A DNA stretch of 64,000 nt from Charina bottae (Eukaryota > Chordata > Lepidosauria > Squamata > Charinaidae). The DNA is taken from the NCBI GenBank assembly GCA_023362775.1, contig JALMGJ010000029.1, positions 3,352,501 to 3,416,500 of the forward strand, read 5' to 3'. Position numbers and translations under genes: made by a program. The notes beneath the pieces are model-generated. The model had not been told where the DNA came from. It searched no databases and saw only the letters and a list, made by a program, of their open reading frames with translations. Shown piece by piece: positions 55,195 through 64,000 of the stretch (positions are counted from its first letter, which is position 1; each line of letters starts with the position of its first letter).

Positions 55195-56284
55195 GAAACG
55201 CACTACAGAGAACACATCTTCAATTCCACATCACACCCCCTTTTTTAAAATCTTCATCCAATGTGCACAAAAGCTATCTATTGAGTTAATAAGTGCTGTT
55301 GAAGGTTTCTAATTTTCAGAAGTTCTGTAACAGCCCTGGATCCATTCTTAAAATATTAATTATTAAACTAGAAAAACCATCATAATATTATGGTGCTATC
55401 TCCATCGGGGCCATTGAGATATTAACTCTTATATTATACATTGTTATTGTTATTATTTTGAGCGTAAAGACTACTGAGAGATTAAATTTTTTATTGTACA
55501 TTCCTAAATTAGGAAGAGAGAAGATTAAGACTGATGTCAACCCCACTAGGTAGACCAGACCAGGAAACCAACTCCACACGAAGGCTAAAACTACTTTTAT
55601 GGAGATTGGCTGTAATGTTTCAGCCCCTTCTGCCTAGGTAATGGTTCCTGTATATTTCCATCAGAGTCATCTTCCTTACTCTCTACTACTGCACATCTAC
55701 AGTATGTGGAGAAGGTGTCACTGAGCTAAGGGGCACATTCCTTCTCTGTCTCTGTACACTGCACCATACTGTCTTGCCATAGCAAGCTCACTTCAAAGCC
55801 AGTCTTCACCCATCTCATATTTGCAAATCCCTTTTGCATAAATCATGGCACAACAAAACCTGCCATAAACATCACACTTAGGGAGAGAGAGGAAAGTCCC
55901 TCTTTCTCTGAGAAATGGCCTTCACTTACCTGCCTTTTTAGATGAAACTTAAGCCCTTAACTTGGGCCATTTAGTACCTATTAAGGATCCCATGATATTT
56001 ACCACATGAAAAGGGGTGTTAACCCCTCAGCCAAATGCCTAGGTTGGTAATTAGGTTGGGCTTATTTAAATTTCCCATGAAATTTCAATTGGATAGGCTG
56101 TTGTTTCAATTTGCCCACTACTGTTCCTGTAGATCTTGTAGTTGGGCAAGATTCCCAGTGTAGATGTGGCAACTCTGCACATGTTGAATTTAGCTCTAAG
56201 CAGCTGTTTCATTTATTGTTATATTGTAAAGGCTAATGTATTTCTTCAACCTCTCCCCAGAAAGAACATATTATATATTATTTA
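55195..56284. other. No recognised feature
   Basis: Nothing supported. Confidence 0.5.
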
Positions 56285-56362
56285 ATGTTTGTAAACCGCC
56301 CAGAGTCTACTGTCGTGGAGATGGGCGGTGATAAATTCGAATAATACATAAAATAAATATTA
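56285..56362 (+). mobile_element. L2/CR1-type LINE 3' tail
   Basis: TGTAAACCGCCCAGAGTCTA, then GGAGATGGGCGGTGATAAAT and AATAAATA. Confidence 0.65.
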
Positions 56363-56469
56363 TATCTGTGAGCAGAGAATGCAATAGGCTTTCCATAAAA
56401 CATCTAACTGCACTGGACTTTCCCTAGGTGGTACAATCAGCACTTCTAAATGAGGGTCACCTTGGCTAT

Positions 56470-56548
56470 TTTTTATTTATTTATTTTATTTATCACATTT
56501 GTATCCCGCCCATCTCCCCCACAAGGAGGGACCCTGGGCAGTTTATTT
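56470..56548 (-). mobile_element. L2/CR1-type LINE 3' tail, inverted
   Basis: TTTATTTATTTTATTTATCA then CCCGCCCATCTCCCCCACAA. It lies 107 bp from the previous tail in the opposite sense. Confidence 0.65.
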
Positions 56549-58340
56549 AGCTGCTGGAGAGGAAAAGATAGAGTGAATTGGATTTTAAAACCTTCTCACC
56601 TGGAATTGGGCCTCTGACTGGCTAATTCAGGGTGCTGGCAGCGAGAACAGATTTTTGTGGAGAATCTGTCGTTCTACTCAGGGTCTTAATATAAAAACAC
56701 AGTCTTTTGCCCTGCTGTTGGACTAAAAAGAGCCTAAAGAAACAGAAGTAGTTGACTACCAAGAGGATTATACCAGGTGCTGCCCTTTTGACTTCAGCCA
56801 GTGGGCCATAGCTGACCACTTCCTTAGCATAGCAATTATTCAGTCATTCCAGCACCATCTTAGGAGAGCTAATACGCAAAGTAATACTGGTGCTAAGGCC
56901 ATAATGAAGTGTGGAGAAAAAAGAAAATATGAGGAATTTATGAGACAGGCTGCCTGTCTAAACAATCTCAGTACATTTGCCTGCATCCCAAACTCCCTTA
57001 ATTAATTAATGACATAGTAATAGATAGATAATATATTTACTTCAGTCACTGACCAGATAAAACAGAACATATATAAACTAAATACAGCAAAGAGGGAAAA
57101 CAAACATAGTAATATTAATCAATATTATTTTATGAACTATATATTAATACTATTTTTAATTAATCAGCAGTAGAATACTCATTTTTTGGAGAGTAATGTA
57201 AGCAAAACAACAACTTTTTGGTCCCCTACATCTGAAATTTGAGCTGTGGGACAGGCAAAGTGAAAGGAAAGTTCATAGGAGAAGAAAATGTTAGAAGATC
57301 CAGGGATAATTGGAATAAGTATGCAGTCAATGCATTTAATATTATCACTGATTGACACATAAGACAAAGAAAAGAAACAACATATGCATATTATTTATTT
57401 TTTTTGACATGATTTCTAACCTACCCCAATCCTGATTTTGCTTCTATGTAATGTGTGAAATTGTTATTCCATGGCAGTCCGCTCAGGTTCACTTGTGCGG
57501 AAAAAAATGCAAATTTAGTGTATATGGCAAGGTAATTTCCTTCTGGGCCTGAAGGCCAATGAGGATGTTCTGAACCACGGAATGTCCACTGTGTACCACA
57601 ACACTGTGTTTATTTACTTATTTTTAAAAAGAAGGCATTTTTGAGGCTCAATGCTCCTAAACTCTGTAGGATGTGATGGAATTTTATAATTAATATATTT
57701 GGATAAACTGCATTTTCAAAGAATCAAGAGTCAGTATTGAGGTAGAACATATATATTACAGCTACATTAGAGGGTTGGGATCCTACCCAAAGCCACCAAG
57801 GTAAGACATGGGCCAGAACAACTTAGCCTCTTAACTCATACTCTTAATCACCGCATCATAAACATAATGCATGATGGAAAAGAATGGAAGAACAAGGCTT
57901 CAGATGAGAATTTGTGCACAGAATGGATTCCAGTATAAAAAGGTTGTTGAAGTCCAAACTTGCCAGGAGCCTTATAAGCAAACCTGAACTTCAATTTTGG
58001 AATGATTTCAATTTTTGTCTGGGCTAAAAAAAATCTTTTTCTTTGACTGAAGCAAGAAAAGGCAGGAATTTCTGGTTCCAGAGGAAAAAAATTAAGTCGA
58101 TGAATCCTTTGTTCTTGCTATTTCTCCACTAAAAATTGCTCTCCTTAATAGTGGAGAATGGAGAATATGTGATGGATTCTGAATAATTTCACATTGCCAG
58201 AATTTCCCCCCATTGGAAAGAGAACAAGATGGAGTTTAATTGCTGCACTCTTCCCATTTATACCACTATAAATGATTGTAATCTCTGAGGGTGAATTTTA
58301 ATTAAAAATTTAGATTCTTCAAGCATCTTTTTGACTATGC
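56549..58340. other. No recognised feature
   Basis: 1.8 kb, AT-rich in the middle; no motif or repeat recognised. Confidence 0.45.
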
Positions 58341-58354
58341 TATACCTCTGTATA

Positions 58355-58692
58355 GGGGCGTGGTGGCTCAGTGGGTAAGATGCCAGGCTTGTCGATCGGA
58401 AGATCGCAAGTTGGGAGGTTCGAATCCCTAGCCCTGTGTGCGGAGTGAGCTCCCTCACTAGCTCCAGCTCTTGCCAACCTAGCAATTTGAAAGCATGCAA
58501 ATGCAAGTAGATGAATAGGTACCACTTCGGTGGGATGGTAACAGTGTTCCGCGCGCGTCATGCCGGCCACATGACCGTGGAAGCGTCTTCGGACAACGCT
58601 GGCTCTTCGGCTATCAAACGGAGATGAGCACCGGCCCCTAGAGTCGGACACGACTGCACAAAATGTGCAGGGGGAACCTTTACCTTTTTTTT
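58355..58692 (+). mobile_element. Sauria-type SINE, copy 5 (full length)
   Basis: 338 bp with complete head and B box GGTTCGAATCC. The tail is AGAGTCGGACACGACT then CCTTTACCTTTTT. A perfect 14-bp TSD, TATACCTCTGTATA, is at 58341-58354 and 58693-58706. The TSD abuts a mariner terminus. Confidence 0.95.
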
Positions 58693-58704
58693 TATACCTC
58701 TGTA

Positions 58705-59220
58705 TATTATGAGGGTTGAAATAAAGTAATATCTCCACTGCCATAAATTTAAATAGGGATGTTTTAATAAATGAAACAGGAAAATGATCCTTGAAATCAG
58801 CTCTTTTGTTACTATATTTACTTCTGCACATGAGGACCACCATTGACTGCACATTCTGCTAATGGTGGACAAGCTTCTTAAAGCTGTCATGAAAGAACTC
58901 CACACTTGTCTTTTCAACCAGATCTAGATAGCCCTTTCCACCTCTTGAGTTATACAGATGGCCACAAAAGTGTTCCTTCAATTTTCCTTCTGATGGAAGG
59001 TAGAAGTTCCATGGTGTGAAGTCCAGACTATGTGGCAGGTGGAATAAAACAGTGAGATCTAACTTTGCAATTGCCTGTTGGGTGTCCCATGAGGTGTGAG
59101 GTGCAGGATTGTCATGTTGAGAAAAATTTCCTTCTTGGGCTCTCCTTAATCATCGTTTCAAAATGTTGAGTGTTGCAATGTAGTGCATTGGCAATTTTTT
59201 CTCTATATAAAGTTCAGATA
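58705..59220 (-). pseudogene. Mariner-type transposase, C-terminal remnant
   Basis: Minus-strand frames with stops show the mariner catalytic-domain order. A-P-H-T-S-like text sits near 59105. A-I-A-K-L-D-L-T-V-L is at about 59060. A region corresponding to the mariner P-x-S-x-D-L-x-P-x-D-F block (here S-L-D-F-T-P-W-N-F) is near 59010. L-K-E-H-F then F-F-H-D-S-F-K-K-L-V follow near 58880. The last catalytic Asp is replaced by Asn. The plus-strand left edge, TATTATGAGGGTTGAAATAAAG, looks like a mariner terminal repeat beside a TA. The 5' half is missing. Confidence 0.65.
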
Positions 59221-59230
59221 TCACAAATTG

Positions 59231-61196
59231 TCTAATGTAAGCATGGCAATGTTCATTATAAATCATGGAAGTGTAAAACTTTTTGAAATTAAAACCAAAT
59301 GAATTCATCTTTATAGATGCAAAACTTTATGAAACCAAGCATAAATTTACACAATAGGGCTGTCATGGTTTATAAAATGTGGTTAATATTAAAACTTATC
59401 CTTTTTTCTCAAAAGCAAATAGAACATTTTGCCATTCTGTTGAAAAAGTGAAGTTTTCAATCTTATTTTTTTTAATCAATGTTTGAAAATCTGGGGAATT
59501 TGTTAGTTAGGATTGTACTATGTCACTTTAATTCTATGTGTGAATGCAAGAAAATAATGATTATTCAGTTCTTAAGGAGTTTCTGGACAGGGAAATGGTG
59601 TGGCACGGTTGAAAGTTCCCAGATGGCAATTTTTAAAGGAGCATTTATTTTCATTTAATCAGAAAGCACCACTATTGTGCACAAGCTAAAATAGCAGGTG
59701 TTTGAGTTCCTGGGAAAAGCATCAAACATGGCGAATTGAAAGCAGTCCTGATGAACTGCCTTACTAAACCTTATTCTTAAAAAATCCCAGATAAAATTTA
59801 CTGTAGCATTTTTTCAAAATAAAACCACGCTTGGGTTTTATTTTGAATAAATTTTTATTATTAAATTATTTTGAATCTCACTTGGGGATGGCTTAAAAAA
59901 TAATACCTTATGGTATATTTTTAATAGAGAAATATCTTTATATATCACTCTTTCACTCTGTTTATTAAAATACCATTGGTTGTATGTATGTATATACACA
60001 CACACTGAATTTCCTACAAGCAAAACATTTCAATACATGGATATTGCAGAAGAAGCAGAATTCATGGAATTTAAGATGTAGCTTGCATTAATATTTGCTG
60101 AATTAAAAGCAAATTTCTTTCTTGGGATAGCTAAACTGAAGGTAGATGTAGTATTTATATTACAATTGGGAACAGTGTGTTCTAAACAACTGCATTAGTG
60201 TCAATCGGACATCAGCTGCAATATACAGTACATGCAGTTGGAATTGCATATATATGAGAAGTGGATCACTTAAAGTCAATTGAACAGTTAAATAACTTGT
60301 TTTGAAAACTTATTATTAATATAAGAAGTTTAAAAATATATCATGAAGGGGAACTGGTAGCTTATACAGTACTACCTTGCAAGGTTAAAGGTACAGATGC
60401 CCCTGGGTGGTTGCAAAGCCATATTTAACACAGCCAAAAGTGTTGTGGTTGTTGTTTTTATCCTGTAGTCCCTTTACACAGTCAGTTGTATTTCTCATGA
60501 AAAGAGCTGGTGTCACCAACAGTAGTAATTCAAAGATGGTGATAAGATAAGTTAATTAAGATACTGGCCTATTGCATCCCCCCCTTTTTTTTCTGCTAAT
60601 CTGAAGACATGAAATTACACTTTACCCTAATTTGCAATGTAATAATCATAAAGTGTTATTTTATTTATTGACCAGGTGTTGACCTCTAATGACTGCCTCC
60701 GAAAAGGCTGCAAAACCCCAAGCATAATATTCATTAGCAGATCAGATACAGTTTAAAGTGCAGAAAGGACTGGACAGAAACAGATGGACTCACCATCAGG
60801 TGTGAAACTTGGCTCATGCTGTCATAACGGCCAGCCTGGAGCTGCACAGACCAATGTGAACAGTGGTTGGTTATCTCTCCAAGTCATAGACGCTGTTCTC
60901 AGTTAAAACAGAGTCTTCTCCAAAGAATTACAAATAGCTTCTTATTATTTTCCACTGATAGGCCTCCCCTAGGACTACTTAGAAACTCATATTTAAGCCT
61001 GTCAGGAAGACTGGCATCTGAAGCATTTTGCATCTGAACCTGAACTTCAGTAATGATAGTCTCTTGGAATGATACATGACAGTCCAATAAATAAGGTTCA
61101 AGTAACATCATCTAATACAGATGCTTCTTTGCCTCCCATGCCTGGAGAGGTACACAAGAAAACACTTTATTTGTAATTCTCCCTCTCTTTGCCATC
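59231..61196. other. No recognised feature
   Basis: 2 kb of AT-rich sequence, with a short CA/TA patch at 59985-60005. No gene, RNA or repeat supported. Confidence 0.45.
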
Positions 61197-61204
61197 TCCT
61201 AAAA

Positions 61205-61967
61205 TAGAGCTTTCCAAACTTTTCATCTTGGTGACACACATTTTAGACATGCATCATTTCGCGACACAGTAATTCAGTTTTACTAGCAAACCAGACATTA
61301 AACTAACTAACTTATAAGAGATATGGTAAAAAAGGTAAAGGTTCCCCCCGCACATTTGTGCAGTCGTGTCCGACTCTAGGGGCCGGTGCTCATCTCCGTT
61401 TGTTAGCCGAAGAGCCAGCGTTGTCCGAAGACACTTCCACTGTCATGTGGCCGCATGACGCGCGTGGAACGCTGTTACCTACCCACCGAAGTGGTACCTA
61501 TTAATCTACTTGCATTTGCATGCTTTCGAATTGCTAGGTTGGCAAGAGTTGGAGCTAGTGCGGGAGCTCACTCCACACGCAGGGCTAGGGATTCGAACCT
61601 CCGAACTTGCGATCTTCCGATCAACAAGCCTGGTGTCTTACCCGCTGAGCCACCACACCCCTACTAAGAGATATGGACACATACATAAATTGTAATAATG
61701 AAATCTATGGGGACACAACATATCTCATGAAAACAGAGTTCCCCTTTACAGCAGGGAAAGGCTTGGACAGAGCTCCCTTCTTACAGCAAGGCACAAGGCA
61801 GGCACTAGGACCTGCACGGAATCCTGGCAGGGCTGGGAGGCAGCAGCAGTGAGGCGCTTGAGGCTCTGAGCATCTGACTCAGAGGTTTCTCCTTACGTTC
61901 GCACAACACACCTACACACTGCAGCCGACACACTAATGAGTCTCGACACACTGTTTGGAAAGCCCTG
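61205..61967 (-). mobile_element. Non-autonomous hAT element, long subfamily, copy E, interrupted by a SINE
   Basis: Left end TAGAGCTTTCCAAACTTTTC; right end ACTGTTTGGAAAGCCCTG. A perfect 8-bp TSD, TCCTAAAA, is at 61197-61204 and 61968-61975. Removing the nested SINE and one TSD copy leaves 413 bp, against 412 bp in copy C, of which it is the reverse complement along its whole length. Confidence 0.93.
61327..61664 (-). mobile_element. Sauria-type SINE, copy 6, nested in hAT
   Basis: 338 bp in antisense: tail AAAGGTAAAGGTTCCCC at the left, head complement GCTGAGCCACCACACCCCTA at the right. A perfect 12-bp TSD, TAAGAGATATGG, is at 61315-61326 and 61665-61676. It is younger than the hAT it interrupts. 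Confidence 0.95.
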
Positions 61968-61975
61968 TCCTAAAA

Positions 61976-62789
61976 GCAGAACTGTCTAAGCTTGTTCAAA
62001 ACAATATGCTTTGCACAGAGCAGATGCGGTACTTGTAGGCTCGCAGCTGCTGAAATTCTGTAGCTTAACTTCAGTGATATTTGCAATGCAGGCATCAGTT
62101 CCGTCCCTTGGAATTGGATGGGGCACGAAATACGTTTGCACCTGCTTTGGGCAGACAGGCTAAAGGTAAAGAACTTGCATTATGATGCTCTAATTAAAAT
62201 CTCAATCGGATAGTAATTATTTGCTACTGTTAAATTTTTCCTTTTCTCCAAGGGTCTTCTAGATTTATCTTATTTTGCCCTTACAAATGTTCTTATGATT
62301 ATTATGCTGTATATAATATGGCTAAAGAAAGGCTTTTGCTTTTACAGCCATCTTGCAAAGATATCTTAGGTTAATGCGATCCGTACCACCAATATAAGTC
62401 ATGTATTGCAATAAGGACATTTACATTGCTTTTTCTGCTGTACAGTTTCCTTCTTGAACTGCCCGTAAAAGGGATCTGCAAAACTCACATATCATACCTG
62501 GAGTTCTTCTTGAAAGTAAATGGCAAATGGGTTAAAGCTTGCATTTATGAGTAACCTCTACTGCTGCCATTCTCATAAGGTTTAATTCGAAAACTTTCTG
62601 AAGTGTAGGGCTTGGATTTCAATTAATACAGTTGTAAGAAGCATTATTTATTGAAAGAGTAACTCCTAGGGGACTTGCATTTGACCTCTGTTCTCAGCAA
62701 AGTCTGTAAAAACACATCTGTTCAACTTTGGTATTAAGTTTATGATGTCAACTTTTCATTTTGGTTTTTAATTTCATTAGCCACTTCGG
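61976..62789. other. No recognised feature
   Basis: Nothing supported. Confidence 0.45.
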
Positions 62790-62848
62790 TTCTTACCAGA
62801 ATAGAAAGGCAATCTATATAAGTGAATAAATAAAAGTAAATAAAAGAG
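62790..62848 (+). mobile_element. LINE 3' tail fragment
   Basis: AGAATAGAAAGGCAATCTAT then AAGTGAATAAATAAAAGTAA, similar to other LINE termini here; weak. Confidence 0.4.
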
Positions 62849-63575
62849 AGACACCACTATTCCATACTTAAAAGCAACTGATGGGTTAGCTCCATTGATT
62901 TGCACGAGACTGGTGCCAGAATTAATCCCATTTTAAAGAGATTAATTTTAAAGACCTAATATTCCGAGAATACATGGTCTGCTGATGTAGGTGTTTGTTC
63001 AAGACAAATAAAAGGGAGTTAAAAGGAGTGCAGAAGATAGAAAGGAATAAATGCATTGCTGTCAGTGCCCAGTACATCCTGGCACTTTCAGTGGGCACTG
63101 ATCTCCCCCAGTTTGTGAGGTCCTTTGCAACACTGAATTATGTTTTGCTAAGAAAACTATGGGGCAGATGTTGCAACTTCAGACTAATCCATTTTCAAAT
63201 TACTGTCCAATTCTGATGGATGACCTCACTGCCAAATCAGCTTACCTACTGTAACTGCAGCACTTAATAAAGATAGAGAGATCGATCTTTGTTTCCTGGC
63301 ACTTTGTACTTTTATTTTAATCCTTTCATAGTGTCCTTTGTAACCTTCTCTGCTGCTACAGTTTTGATGTCAAGCTTCATCAGCAGAATGAATGTTGCTT
63401 TAATTTGTTTTAATGTGCCTCGATTGCAATGGAGGAGTATGTTGGAAAACAGCCATCTAATTGGAGGCTGTGTATAATTCACAATTCCTCATCAGGGCAG
63501 AGTTTCAAATCAGAAACAAAGTGCAACACCCAACACCAAATATTTTTTATAGGCACAACTCTCTCCTACCTGTAG
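62849..63575. other. No recognised feature
   Basis: Nothing supported. Confidence 0.5.
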
Positions 63576-63583
63576 CTTTAGCC

Positions 63584-63829
63584 CAGGGGTGGGGAACCTT
63601 TCTTCTGCCAAGGGCCATTTGGATATTTATAACCGGAGACCAGGGGGGTGGGGGGTGGGGTTTCTGGGATTTTCACCAACCGAGGGCCGGAGTTTGCGGG
63701 CGGGAGCCAATCACAAGCACTCGGGGCGGGGTTTGCGGGTGGGAGCCAATCGCGTGGAAGGGGTGGGGTATGCGGGCGGGAGCCCCGTGGGCCTTATACG
63801 GACCGCGGGCCTGACATTGCCCACTCCTG
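63584..63829. mobile_element. hAT-Charlie-like non-autonomous element with internal tandem units
   Basis: 246 bp. Starts CAGGGGTGGGGAACCTTTC and ends CATTGCCCACTCCTG. Flanking octamers CTTTAGCC (63576-63583) and CTTTAGTC (63830-63837) match at 7 of 8. The interior has three successive units beginning GTTTGCGGGCGGGAGCC or close variants. Open frames across it are compositional. Confidence 0.82.
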
Positions 63830-63849
63830 CTTTAGTCCATAGGAACCTG

Positions 63850-64000
63850 TTGGTGCCTTCCTCACAGCTTTGATTGTCTTTGGCTTTTATGTAATGTATA
63901 TATATGAATTTTTAAGACTGCTGGATATGTTTTATTGTTTGTTGGTTTGGTCTTGGATGTAAATTAATAAATAGCAACAACAACAACAACAACAACAACA
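63850..64000 (+). mobile_element. LINE 3' end with (CAA)n tail, cut by the window edge
   Basis: TTTAAGACTGCTGGATATGT, TGGATGTAAATTAATAAATA then (CAA)n from 63973 to the end. Resembles a CR1/L2-type terminus. Confidence 0.45.

Noticed and set aside
63461..63873. Gly-rich frames of up to 117 residues
   Set aside because: They span a short hAT element with GC-rich tandem units.
1..64000. CRISPR arrays, operons, ribosome binding sites, phage
   Set aside because: The sequence is vertebrate; the direct repeats found are microsatellites, a minisatellite or TSDs, not spaced repeats.

Overview
The window looks like nuclear, gene-poor DNA from a squamate reptile, probably a lizard. I found no convincing host protein-coding exon, rRNA or tRNA gene. 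The squamate assignment rests on the combination of a near full-length BovB (RTE) LINE, several Sauria-type tRNA SINEs that share its 3' tail, CR1 and L2 LINEs, an AT-rich L1, and many short hAT DNA transposons. Assignments to named repeat families are from recognition, not from a search. The genus cannot be settled from the sequence.

Layout. 1-6.1 kb: a LINE 3' end, a CR1 copy split by a younger Vingi/I-like LINE with an 11-bp target-site duplication (TSD), an L1-like 5'UTR-ORF-3'UTR unit without ORF2, and a palindromic hAT MITE. 7-9.5 kb: two sibling hAT elements with perfect 8-bp TSDs, a (TTTCC)n array, a SINE carrying a 102-bp tandem amplification, and a variant telomere-like tract. 11-13 kb: LINE tails and a truncated BovB with a 10-bp TSD. 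15.9-16.3 kb: a Penelope-like remnant containing a hammerhead-ribozyme-like fold. 17.1-19.9 kb: an L1 ORF2, almost intact but frameshifted. 21.5-24.7 kb: L2, CR1 (split by a BovB fragment), and a second CR1 split by a SINE that carries an unexplained 390-bp segment. 26-31 kb: MITEs, a Sauria SINE and a near-perfect hAT palindrome. 31-35.7 kb and 39.1-43.5 kb are long stretches without recognisable mobile DNA. 35.7-39 kb: a SINE, a (AAAGGT)21 array, a (TCC)n array and an L2. 43.5-50 kb: hAT, a 5S-derived SINE, a GC-rich hAT and SINEs. 50.6-53.8 kb: the BovB element on the minus strand. 54-64 kb: more hAT elements, Sauria SINEs, a mariner remnant beside a SINE, and a hAT interrupted by a SINE.

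How the parts relate. BovB encodes the endonuclease/reverse transcriptase of the type thought to mobilise Sauria SINEs, and the two share an identical 16-bp 3' tail motif here. A second module from the BovB 5' region recurs inside other SINE tails. The hAT copies are all non-autonomous. Nesting gives a relative order of events: CR1 is older than the Vingi-like LINE and the BovB fragment, and hAT is older than the Sauria SINE. This local BovB copy is itself dead: it carries a nonsense codon, a frameshift and a YADD-to-YADN change.
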